Under the pieces are notes generated by a model. It saw only the letters and a program-made list of their open reading frames with translations. It had not been told where the DNA came from and made no database searches. A DNA stretch of 64,000 nucleotides from positions 374,401-438,400 of the forward strand of contig JACRLI010000015.1 in the NCBI GenBank assembly GCA_016235265.1. Direction: 5' to 3'. A program made the position numbers and the translations under genes. Below are positions 18,488 to 26,179 of this stretch, piece by piece. Every line of letters starts with the position of its first letter. Positions within the stretch are counted from its first letter, which is position 1. Source of the DNA: Candidatus Eisenbacteria bacterium (GTDB taxonomy: Bacteria; Eisenbacteria; RBG-16-71-46; JACRLI01).

Positions 18488-19530
18488 CAGCGCTCCTTCC
18501 ACGCCGCGAGCAGCCCGCGTTCGCGCTCGCGCGCCAGGCCCGCCTTGCGCTCGGAGTCCGCCGGCATGGCCAGGTCCCAGGACAGGGTGTCGCGGGCTGT
18601 CTCCACCACCGGCCGAAACGTGAGCCCCGCGGCCCGGGCGCGCGCGCAGTCCACGGACATGAAGCCAGCCAGCGAGGGGTCCGCCCCGGTCCACAGGGGC
18701 AGCTCGATCCATGCGCCCACGCCGGAATTCGACAGAAACTCGTCACTTACCCAGGTGAAGGCCGGTTCCGAGGCGGCCGCGGCGCGGCACGCATCCAGGA
18801 GCGCCCCGAAGGACAGCGGCGTTGCGGGCCCGGTGGCGTTGAACACGCCCGTCTGCCCGTCCTCCAGCAGCCGCACGATCCACTCTGCCAGGTCTCGCGC
18901 GTCGATGAACTGCACCGGGCGCGCCGCCTCCCCGGGAGCCAGCACCTCGCCGCCGTCGGCCACGCGCCGCACCCAGTAGGTGAACCGATTGCTGTAGTCG
19001 TGCGGACCGACGATCAGGCCGGGGCGGATGTTCAGCGTCCGGCCCGGGAGCGCCGCCTCGGCCGCCTCCTCGCACAGGGCCTTCAGTCCGCCGTAGAGCT
19101 CGCCCAGGGCCGCCGCGCGCACCGGGCCCGCGGCGCGGATCTCCCTGGCGCGCGCCAGCTGATCCGCCGTGAGCCGGGTCACCGGGGCGGACTCATCCAG
19201 CCCGGGTTTCGAGAAGTCCCCGTACACCGAAACGCTGGAGATGAAGCAATAGCGGTCCGCCGCGCCGGCCAGCAGCCCCGCGGAGGCCTCCACCATGTCC
19301 GGGAAGTAGGCGCTGGTATCCACGACGGCGTCCCAGCGACGGCCCCGGAACGCGGCCCCGAGCTCCCCGGGGCCCGCGTCGCGGTCACCCGTCAGGCGCT
19401 CGACCCCGGGAAACAGGTCCGGACCGTGCTGGCCCCGATGAAACAGCGTGACCTGGTGGCCGCGCGCGAGGGCCGCGTCCACCACGTGACGCCCGAGGAA
19501 GATGGTCCCGCCAAGGATAAGTAGTTTCAC
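18487..19530 (-). CDS. NAD-dependent epimerase/reductase (extended SDR)
   Basis: The protein has 347 residues. GTG 19530 has AGGGGA about six bases upstream; an ATG nine codons earlier lacks a site. The nucleotide-binding motif is LLILGGTIFLGRHVV at the N-terminus, with FHRGQ after strand 2 hinting at NADP or NAD choice. A YGGLK sequence in the mid-part fits the YxxxK catalytic pair. Family members act as sugar-nucleotide epimerases or reductases, or as mRNA-binding isoforms; substrate unknown. The gene is coupled to the GNAT gene by an ATGA overlap. Confidence 0.85.
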   Translation of the reverse strand: MKLLILGGTIFLGRHVVDAALARGHQVTLFHRGQHGPDLFPGVERLTGDRDAGPGELGAAFRGRRWDAVVDTSAYFPDMVEASAGLLAGAADRYCFISSVSVYGDFSKPGLDESAPVTRLTADQLARAREIRAAGPVRAAALGELYGGLKALCEEAAEAALPGRTLNIRPGLIVGPHDYSNRFTYWVRRVADGGEVLAPGEAARPVQFIDARDLAEWIVRLLEDGQTGVFNATGPATPLSFGALLDACRAAAASEPAFTWVSDEFLSNSGVGAWIELPLWTGADPSLAGFMSVDCARARAAGLTFRPVVETARDTLSWDLAMPADSERKAGLARERERGLLAAWKER

Positions 19531-19889
19531 GACATTCCCCTGGGTTCGAGAGTGCATGTCCGGCGCGAAGGAACGCCGCGGCCCGCGTCGGCCGCCGGCC
19601 CCGTGGACCCGGGCCTGGCCCGTCCCGGGCGCTGCCGTGTCGGATGTCGGCCGGCCCGGTCGGTGCCGGCACCTGGCTTCGACCCGAAGATGCAAGAAAG
19701 AACCGCGCTTGAACAGCGAATCCTCCCGCCCGAACGGTGTCTCCCACCTCGCGAGGCAGGACCCCCATCCCGCCGGAGGCCGGCTCCCCAGACGGCCCAC
19801 GCTCCGCCGAACCCGTCGCCATGGCCGCGCGACGGGGACGGCCGCACTCTCCTCACGGGATCCTCAATCCCGGCACCTGGAGGCGGAAC
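19531..19889 (+). other. Divergent intergenic region, no gene found
   Basis: The 359 bases between the epimerase and cytochrome genes are GC-rich. A TTGAAC at 19709 has no acceptable -10. I see no RNA gene, repeat or convincing promoter. The only clear signal is the GGAGG ribosome site six bases before the cytochrome ATG. Confidence 0.5.
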
Positions 19890-21398
19890 ATGACAGGACG
19901 TTGGACCATTGCCGCCGCGATGATGTTCGCGGCGGCCACGCAGCCGCCGCCCCCGGCACACGCCACACCCCCGGTCACCGACGCGCGGGCGGGAATCGCT
20001 CTCGCCAGCGCCACGCTGGGCGACTACATCCTGCTCGGGTGGAACGACCTCGGGATGCACTGCATGAACCAGTACCACGCCAACTTCTCGGTGCTCCCGC
20101 CGTACAACAACCAGTACGCGCAGGTGATCCGGCGGGGCAGCTCCGGGGTGAAGCCGCAGGTGGTCAATTCGGGCATCCAGGTGACCTACTCCATCCCAGG
20201 CAACACCACCTCGGTGGGCAAGACTGATTTCTGGACCTATGCTCCGGCACTCTTCGGCGTGACGCTGCCCCCGGACGTGGGGCTGACCGGCAAGGGGCTC
20301 ACCGGCACGCTGGACCCGGCAGGAAACTACTTCCACGCCGAAGGCATCCCGATCACCCCCTTTCCCGACGCCACGCCCACCGTGGAGAACGCCTACCAGA
20401 AGGCGCTGCTGATCGCCCACGACGCGACCAGCGGGGCGGAGCTGGCGCGCAGCACGCCGACCATTCCGGTTTCCGTGGAGCTCTCGTGCATCGGCTCGGG
20501 CTGCCACTCCAGCGAGAGCCAGATCCTGCAGGGACACCCCCGCGAGGCCGGATTCGACCCCACCCAGCGGCCCATCCTGTGCGCGAAGTGCCACGCCTCG
20601 CCGGCGCTGGGCACCGCCGGGATCCCCGAGGCGAAGTACTTCTCCTTCCGGATACACGATCAGCACAAGTTCATCGACGAGACGATTCCGGGTATGGACG
20701 GCTGCTACAAGTGCCACCCCGGGAAGTCCGTGAAGTGCCTGCGCGGGGTGATGGCGGACAAGCACAACATGGTGTGCCAGGACTGTCACGGAAACATGGC
20801 GAACGTGTCGAATACCATCGAGCAGGGACGGATCCCGTGGGTCAACGAACCGGCGTGCCGCACCTGTCACACCAGCCGGTACGGCGAGCCGGCGGGCCAG
20901 TTGTATCGCAAGAGCGCGGGGCACGGGGGCGTGATGTGCGAGGCCTGCCACGGCAGCACCCACGGCGAGTATCCCAGCCGCCGCCCGGAGGACAACGCCT
21001 CGATGATCGCGCTGCAGGGGCACGCCGGGATTCTCTCGGACTGCACCGTGTGCCACGGCGTGACGCCCACCGGTCCCGGCCCCCACGGGACCACGGTCAC
21101 CGCGGTGGCCGACGAGCTGCTCGGTGGCGCCCGGCGGCTCTCCATCTCCCCCAATCCGTCGCGCGGTGCCTGCTTCGTGAGGATCCCGGCGAAGGACGCC
21201 GGGACGGGCAGGCTGCTGGTGTTCGACGTGCAGGGCCGCACCGTGCGGCTGCTGGAGACCGCCCGTGACGGGGCCTCCATGACCGCCGCGTGGGACGGCC
21301 GGGACGCCTTCGGACGCAGAGTGAAACCCGGCGCCTACTTCATACGCTGGCAGCAGGGCTCGCAGAGCGCCGCGGGACGGGTCATGATCGTGAACTGA
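19890..21398 (+). CDS. Secreted multihaem cytochrome c with FlgD-like C-terminal domain
   Basis: The protein has 502 residues with a signal peptide of about 25. An N-terminal block with GWNDLGMHC (50-58) is a recurrent feature of some multihaem proteins. Seven haem sites follow: an unusual CX4CH at 200-206 and CXXCH at 231, 272, 296, 323, 350 and 385. The last ~90 residues (LSISPNPSRGACFVRI, then GRRVKPGAYFIRW) form a FlgD-like Ig domain of the kind used as a C-terminal secretion or surface-sorting signal in FCB-type bacteria. It is probably an extracytoplasmic electron carrier. It stands alone with a terminator just after it. Confidence 0.87.
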   Translation: MTGRWTIAAAMMFAAATQPPPPAHATPPVTDARAGIALASATLGDYILLGWNDLGMHCMNQYHANFSVLPPYNNQYAQVIRRGSSGVKPQVVNSGIQVTYSIPGNTTSVGKTDFWTYAPALFGVTLPPDVGLTGKGLTGTLDPAGNYFHAEGIPITPFPDATPTVENAYQKALLIAHDATSGAELARSTPTIPVSVELSCIGSGCHSSESQILQGHPREAGFDPTQRPILCAKCHASPALGTAGIPEAKYFSFRIHDQHKFIDETIPGMDGCYKCHPGKSVKCLRGVMADKHNMVCQDCHGNMANVSNTIEQGRIPWVNEPACRTCHTSRYGEPAGQLYRKSAGHGGVMCEACHGSTHGEYPSRRPEDNASMIALQGHAGILSDCTVCHGVTPTGPGPHGTTVTAVADELLGGARRLSISPNPSRGACFVRIPAKDAGTGRLLVFDVQGRTVRLLETARDGASMTAAWDGRDAFGRRVKPGAYFIRWQQGSQSAAGRVMIVN

Positions 21399-21428
21399 GC
21401 CTTCGGAGCGGGGTGCCCCATCCAACGA

Positions 21429-21467
21429 ACCGCGCCGCCCCTCGCAGGGCGGCGCGGTCTTCGTTTG
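21429..21467 (+). terminator. Intrinsic terminator between cytochrome and serpin
   Basis: A perfect 12-base stem (ACCGCGCCGCCC with GGGCGGCGCGGT) and six-base loop is followed by CTTCGTTT. It lies 31 bases after the cytochrome stop and between convergent genes, so it may serve both. Confidence 0.75.
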
Positions 21468-21490
21468 CGCGACAGGGCTTGCGGACAGGG

Positions 21491-22738
21491 CTATGCTGGC
21501 GGTTCCACGATCCGGCCCACGAAGAGCAGGCTGCCGGTCACGTTGTCGCGGATCAGGAACACGAACGGGTGATCCACGTAGAAGTTGTCCACCGGTAGGC
21601 TGGTGACCCCGATGGAGATCCCGGTGGCCGCAGCGGCCTCGGTGCCCTCCTCGTTCACGTTCACGAACGCCTTGTGCACCGCCGCGGCGATGAAGAGGTC
21701 CCGAGCGCCGTCCATGCCCGAGAAATCGGCCTGGAAGGCCTGGAACGCGGACGGCATGCCCATTGCGGCGAGCGTCTCGACCAGGGAGAACGATGACTCC
21801 ACGGTGAACCTCGGCAGGCGCACCGGAAGCTTGCGGTCCGACAGGGTGGCCAGCCAGGTATCGAGATCGTCCGCGATCAGCCGCGACTCCAGCTCCGCCA
21901 GCCCGAAGACGGAATCCGGCAGCAGGATCACCATCGAGAGATCGAGGCCCTTGTACGGCAGCTCCAGCAGGCGCACGCCGGGCCCGTGGCCGGTGCGACA
22001 GGCCAGCTCCCCGCGCATCGTCGGCACCATGCGGTCCACCCCGGGAGCCACGTGGAATGGACCCGAGGCGGTGAGGTTCGGGTCGAACTTCGTCTGCCAC
22101 TGGCCCTTGAAGTAGATGGCGCTGGTGAGCACCAGCCGGGTGTCCGAGGTGACGGCGGACCGCGGCATCAGCTCGGGGATCTTGCCGCGGGTCTTCTCCC
22201 CCACCCAGGTGTTGATGGTGTCGCGCGCCTCCGAGGGGTGCGCGTGGAAATCGAGCGTCTGCAGCTCCGCCCGGTAGTGAATGCCCGTGATGTCCAGGAA
22301 CGGCGCCAGGAACGGGAACCCGCGCTGGCCCCACAGCCGGTTGGCGAGGCTCAGCTCGTAGCCGCCCAGCGCGGCCCCACGGTCCAGGCTCGACAGCACG
22401 GCGCCGAAGGCGGCGTGGATGCTGTCCTGCGCCAGCGGGAAGTGGAACACGCTCGCCATCTCCGCGCGGGTGTCCCCCGCCGCCCCGGCATAGGTCATGG
22501 CGAAGGCGGTGGAGATGTTCTGCGGCGAGCAGAAGAGGTTGCCCGGCTGTGCCGCCAGCCGGCGGTACAGCTCCAGGGCGAAGCGGTTGTTGGCGGGCAC
22601 GATCTGGTCCACGACCGGCTTCAGGCTGGCGTCGAGCTTGCGGACGTCGAGCGGGTTCACCAGGGCGTCCTTCCCGCAGGCGGAGGCGGCGGCAAGGCAC
22701 AGGCAGCCCAGGAAGACGAGGCGTTTGGCGGATTTCAT
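21491..22738 (-). CDS. Serpin, lipoprotein
   Basis: The protein has 415 residues; ATG 22738 has GGGAGG eight bases upstream. A signal peptide ends in a lipobox with Cys21 (SACGK). The serpin core is complete: NLFCSPQNISTAFAMTYAGA, the LTSAIYFKGQWQTKF strand block and the C-terminal DHPFVFLIRD. The reactive-centre loop begins with the inhibitory hinge EEGTEAAAAT (363-372). Counting from it puts P1-P1' near Thr379-Ser380, which would suit an elastase-like or other small-residue protease. It likely traps proteases at the cell surface or in the periplasm. Confidence 0.93.
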   Translation of the reverse strand: MKSAKRLVFLGCLCLAAASACGKDALVNPLDVRKLDASLKPVVDQIVPANNRFALELYRRLAAQPGNLFCSPQNISTAFAMTYAGAAGDTRAEMASVFHFPLAQDSIHAAFGAVLSSLDRGAALGGYELSLANRLWGQRGFPFLAPFLDITGIHYRAELQTLDFHAHPSEARDTINTWVGEKTRGKIPELMPRSAVTSDTRLVLTSAIYFKGQWQTKFDPNLTASGPFHVAPGVDRMVPTMRGELACRTGHGPGVRLLELPYKGLDLSMVILLPDSVFGLAELESRLIADDLDTWLATLSDRKLPVRLPRFTVESSFSLVETLAAMGMPSAFQAFQADFSGMDGARDLFIAAAVHKAFVNVNEEGTEAAAATGISIGVTSLPVDNFYVDHPFVFLIRDNVTGSLLFVGRIVEPPA

Positions 22739-22772
22739 GACTTGGCCCTCCCGGAGAGGAGGATAGCAGGAA

Positions 22773-23546
22773 TCAGAGGTAGAAGGTGAGGGCGAGGGTG
22801 ACAAGAGTGCCGGCGGAGAAGCGGTGGCGGAGGACATCCCAGGTGCTGGTCGTGGTGGGCCGGCCATAGGGCGTGTTGACGGCCTCCCGCCAATCGTGGA
22901 TTCGCGTCCAGGTAGCGTGTGCATCTACTGTCGCGCCGAGGCTGGCCCTGCGCACCGGGAAGACCTCCGCCCCGATCCCAGCGCGCAGGCCAAGGCTCAG
23001 GGTGCGGTATCCCTGCCGCACTCTGTCCCGGGAGGCGACGCTGTCGGGGCCGATCCGCGTATCACGCGCCTGGTCTTCGGCGGAATAGCCCAGGACGGGA
23101 CCCGCCCCGAAATGCAGCACGGAGCGTCCCCGGGGGCGGGCGAAGCGGACGTATCTCAGGCTCAGGCTCCACGAGGCGGGATCGAATGTGTTGTCCCGGC
23201 CGCGAACGATGGGATTCCAGTACTGGATCCCGGAGCTGTCCGCATACTCCTCCTTGTTGTGCGCGCTCTTGAATGCGACGCCCACCTGCAGGGCGGCCGC
23301 CGCGGAGATCCGGCGCTGGATCACCAGGCCGAACTCGCGGGGCACGGGATAGACGTAGCCATCGGTGCTGCGGAGGCTCAGAGCCCAAGCACGGGCGACC
23401 GGCGCAATAGAGTCCGCGACCAGCGACGCACCCGCCGCCGCGGCCCGGTCCGCGCGGATCTGGCCCAATGCGCATGCCACCGCCAGCGCGGCCCAGAAGC
23501 AGTGGAGAAGCCGGCGTAATCGGACCGGGAGCGGCTCGCGTGGCAT
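22773..23546 (-). CDS. Outer-membrane beta-barrel protein, unknown function
   Basis: The protein has 257 residues. The ATG at 23546 lies seven bases after the stop of the upstream barrel gene, suggesting an operon. A signal peptide (about 1-37 with a basic start) precedes alternating hydrophobic strands, and the C-terminus ends LVTLALTFYL, an outer-membrane insertion signature. Phrases such as HFGAGPVLGYS and GLRAGIGAEVFPVRRASL are typical of OmpA-like or OMP_b-brl porins. It is distantly similar in plan to the gene upstream. Function not recognised. Confidence 0.7.
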   Translation of the reverse strand: MPREPLPVRLRRLLHCFWAALAVACALGQIRADRAAAAGASLVADSIAPVARAWALSLRSTDGYVYPVPREFGLVIQRRISAAAALQVGVAFKSAHNKEEYADSSGIQYWNPIVRGRDNTFDPASWSLSLRYVRFARPRGRSVLHFGAGPVLGYSAEDQARDTRIGPDSVASRDRVRQGYRTLSLGLRAGIGAEVFPVRRASLGATVDAHATWTRIHDWREAVNTPYGRPTTTSTWDVLRHRFSAGTLVTLALTFYL

Positions 23547-23553
23547 GGCTGGG

Positions 23554-24306
23554 CTAGAAGTACAGCGAGAGCGCCAGGCCAACGGACTTCATTCCCAGGT
23601 CCCAGACGCGGGATGTTTGCGTGTCATGCTGCAGGGAGGCATCGCCGTACTGCGATCCCTGGGCCCGCTGCTGGTCACGTGCAGACGGCCGGTACTGGAT
23701 GGTGAGGTCGTACTGGGCCACGAGGCTCACGCCCCGGGCCACGAACCACTCCATGCCCACGTTTCCCGTCACGCCCACGGAGACCCCGTGACGCGCGTCA
23801 ATTTGGCCGGACTCCACGGTGCTCCCCTGGCTCGTGTGGGAATTTGCCGATACGTCGCGGTCACTCCAGATCGAGACGAACGGTCCGATCCCGAAGAAGG
23901 GCGAGGGATTCCTGCGCGCCCGGGGATAGCAGAGGTACTGGAACGCCACGCCCACCGAAGAGCTCCGCATATCGTAGGCGTACGACGAGGAGCCCGAACG
24001 GGTCGTGTCCGAGTACGCCTCCGAGTTCGTGTCGTCGATGCGCTGCGAGGAGTGCGTGATGTCCAGGCCGAAGCGCAGCGCGGACCGCGGGGACCAATGC
24101 CGCTTGAACGACAACCCGGTGCCGGTGAAGTCCCCGAGGATGGAGTACCCCCGGCCCTGGAACTGCAGCGCCCACGCCCCCGGCCGCAGTTCCCGCGCCG
24201 CCAGCGAAGTGTCGGGACTGTCTTCGGCCCACGCACCCGGCGCGCAGGTGAATATCGCAACCGCCACGGCTGCCGCCGTGAGTATCAGCCCCGTGCGTCG
24301 GTCCAT
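23554..24306 (-). CDS. Outer-membrane beta-barrel protein, unknown function
   Basis: The protein has 250 residues; the start is ATG 24306 with GGAGG upstream. The signal peptide ends near CAPGAWAED. The mature part has GYSILGDFTGTGLSFKRHW and FGIGPFVSIWSD, and ends VGLALSLYF with a terminal Phe, as expected for BAM-inserted barrels. Serine-rich loops (SGSSSYAYDMRSSS) would face outward. An extended -10 promoter lies 60 bases upstream. It forms a pair with the following barrel gene. Confidence 0.72.
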   Translation of the reverse strand: MDRRTGLILTAAAVAVAIFTCAPGAWAEDSPDTSLAARELRPGAWALQFQGRGYSILGDFTGTGLSFKRHWSPRSALRFGLDITHSSQRIDDTNSEAYSDTTRSGSSSYAYDMRSSSVGVAFQYLCYPRARRNPSPFFGIGPFVSIWSDRDVSANSHTSQGSTVESGQIDARHGVSVGVTGNVGMEWFVARGVSLVAQYDLTIQYRPSARDQQRAQGSQYGDASLQHDTQTSRVWDLGMKSVGLALSLYF

Positions 24307-24365
24307 CTCCCTGCTCCTCCCCATCGAAGCCGGGCGGAACCGCCGCCCGCGGCCAAGTTGCGGGG

Positions 24366-24374
24366 AGTATAGCA
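24366..24374 (-). promoter_or_regulatory. Extended -10 promoter for the beta-barrel operon
   Basis: Read on the minus strand, TGC is followed by TATACT (5 of 6). It sits 60 bases before the ATG at 24306 in an otherwise GC-rich gap. No -35 is seen. Confidence 0.5.
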
Positions 24375-24437
24375 GAGAGGTCCGCGCCTGGCTGGCACGG
24401 ACCCCAAGGAACCACCGGGAGCTTGTGACCCGCGGAC

Positions 24438-25172
24438 CTACGCCGCCCGGGCCCGCCCGCTGGATCGTCCCGCCCGCGGCGACACCCGGAGCCGCTCGAG
24501 GCGGTTGCGCCGCCGGTAGGCGTCGTTGCAGAAGAAGCACACCAGCGCCAGCGCGGCGAGCCCGGCCACGCCCACGCGCGGCCACGCCGCGAGCAGGATC
24601 CCGGTCACGACCACCTCCACGCCGTGCACCAGGGCTTCGTAGAGGAACCCGAAGTTCTCGCGCCAGGCGCGCCAGGGACTCACCCCCTCCGCGAGCGAGA
24701 TGATCGCGACCACGCCCGCGCGGTTCACGCTCCAGTACGCCAGCGCCGCGCAGGCCAGGCCCAGGGCGGCGGTCATGACGCCGGCGTGCGGCACCGCGGC
24801 GACGCCCGCGGCCCATGCCCACCCGGCGGCCCGCAGCGTGATCGCGAGCAGCGCCGCGTTGTACAGCGCCTTGACCGCCGGCTTGCGCTGCATCGCCAGG
24901 TCGGCCAGCAGCGCCACGCACACCGCGGGTGCCACCGCCTGGCCCGCCGGGAGCAACGCCACCGCCGCCAGGTGCGGCATCATCGCGGTGCTGATGGTGC
25001 CCCGGCGCCCGTAGGTGGGAAGCCAGAACACCTCCCCCATCGCGAACGCCACCACCCACACCGCCAGCACCGCGGGCGCCGCCACCGACGGGGAGGCCAC
25101 CGCGAGGGCACCGGCCCCCAGGGCGACCACCCACAGTGCGAGGGCGCCGCGCGGCAGTCGCAGGAGGTTCAT
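24438..25172 (-). CDS. Stand-alone membrane sensor-type domain (MASE-like)
   Basis: The protein has 244 residues; ATG 25172 has GGAG eight bases upstream. Seven or eight hydrophobic helices cover nearly all of it, ending with a basic tail. The pattern GEVFWLPTYGRRGTISTAMMPHLAAVALLPAG, then KALYNAALLAITLRAAGWAWA resembles the N-terminal membrane region found in front of HD-GYP and GGDEF output domains, but no output domain follows. It could be an orphan sensor, a partner protein or a decayed gene. Sixteen bases separate it from the lipoprotein gene upstream. Confidence 0.65.
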   Translation of the reverse strand: MNLLRLPRGALALWVVALGAGALAVASPSVAAPAVLAVWVVAFAMGEVFWLPTYGRRGTISTAMMPHLAAVALLPAGQAVAPAVCVALLADLAMQRKPAVKALYNAALLAITLRAAGWAWAAGVAAVPHAGVMTAALGLACAALAYWSVNRAGVVAIISLAEGVSPWRAWRENFGFLYEALVHGVEVVVTGILLAAWPRVGVAGLAALALVCFFCNDAYRRRNRLERLRVSPRAGRSSGRARAA

Positions 25173-25188
25173 CCCACCCACTCCGCGC

Positions 25189-25764
25189 CTACCAGCCTGC
25201 CCGGTAGGCGGAGAAGTGCTGCAGGTCGGCGCCCACGGTGAACTTCACCTTGTCGATCTTGCTGCCCACCTTGACCCACTTGGAGGACGGATCATCCCAG
25301 TAGATGGACACGCCGTCGATGTTCAACGGGGTCACGTTGGTGTTCACGAGGCCCATCGTCAGCGTGACCGGCTTGCTGAACCCGTTGAGGTTCGAAGGAC
25401 TGATGCTGAGGTCACAGCCCACGAAGATCGGGTTGGGGATGACGATGGTCACAAACCCGTTGCCGGCCACCGCGCCCGGCGGGAAGGACACCGTGTACCG
25501 GTCGAAGGTGTAGGTGCCGCCCTTCGAGCCGTCCAGGGCGAAGGTCCGGGAGTACTGCCGGCCGGCGTGGCCAAGAGCGCCGCCGCTCGAGCCGGGGGAG
25601 GGGTTGATCCACATCAGGCCGCCGGGACCGAGCTGCTCGGAGGGGTCTGGAACGTTCGCGAGCCGCTGCACCGGATCCCCCTGGCACCCGGCCAGGACCA
25701 CTCCCGAGAGCATCAGCAGCGCTGCCAGCCTTCGCAGAGGATGAGGGTTCGAGACTGATTCCAT
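25189..25764 (-). CDS. Lipoprotein with ZU5-like beta domain
   Basis: The protein has 191 residues; ATG 25764 has GGAGG five bases upstream. The lipobox LAGC gives Cys27 as lipidated residue. The mature part contains TFDRYTVSFPPGAVAGNGFVTIVIP and ends with DLQHFSAYRAGW, the FPPGA and HFS-Y signature of ZU5-like surface domains. Such domains are seen in secreted proteins of FCB-type bacteria, often as adhesion or autoproteolytic modules. No catalytic motif is seen. It may be cotranscribed with the membrane protein downstream. Confidence 0.7.
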   Translation of the reverse strand: MESVSNPHPLRRLAALLMLSGVVLAGCQGDPVQRLANVPDPSEQLGPGGLMWINPSPGSSGGALGHAGRQYSRTFALDGSKGGTYTFDRYTVSFPPGAVAGNGFVTIVIPNPIFVGCDLSISPSNLNGFSKPVTLTMGLVNTNVTPLNIDGVSIYWDDPSSKWVKVGSKIDKVKFTVGADLQHFSAYRAGW

Positions 25765-26179
25765 GGCGACCTCCGTGGATTCGACATCAAGTCCCGGCGC
25801 GGCCGGGCGGCTTCCATTGCTTGGGTTCCCTCCATTGCAGGGAGCGTGCCGCGCAGTGCCATCCGCCATATCGCATTACGCGAAGCAGGGCGGCGCAGGA
25901 AGCGATGCGGCGGTGGAGGCATGGGAGGACCCGTTGCGGAGTGCAACCGGCAGGCTGCGAATCGCGACTCCGGGCGTCCGGGCCCGGCCGGCGGCATCCC
26001 GGAACTGGGCGAAATTTCACCCATGCCGGGGACTATTCCCCGCCGTCGCCGCGCCGCTCCATTGCGTCCCCGGGGTCGGGCATGGTAGGGATTCGGAATC
26101 GTTGCCTCGCCCGGCTGCCCGTGCACACCGCAGCCAATTCCAATTCGGTGCTTCACCCGAACATCCACGGAGTCTTCGC
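25765..26179 (+). other. Divergent intergenic region
   Basis: The 415 bases lie between a lipoprotein gene (minus) and a GT-C gene (plus). No gene or convincing promoter was found. The one notable element is the palindrome at 26007-26022, listed separately. A GGAG lies seven bases before the GT-C ATG. Confidence 0.5.
26007..26022. promoter_or_regulatory. Candidate operator palindrome
   Basis: GGGCGAAATTTCACCC is symmetric at 14 of 16 positions, with an AT-rich GAAATTTC centre inside a GC-rich gap. That is what a dimeric repressor site looks like. No regulator is encoded next to it. Confidence 0.3.

Noticed and set aside
19527..22700. A 1057-codon open frame on the minus strand
   Set aside because: It runs antisense through the cytochrome and beside the serpin, with low-complexity composition and no recognisable motif.
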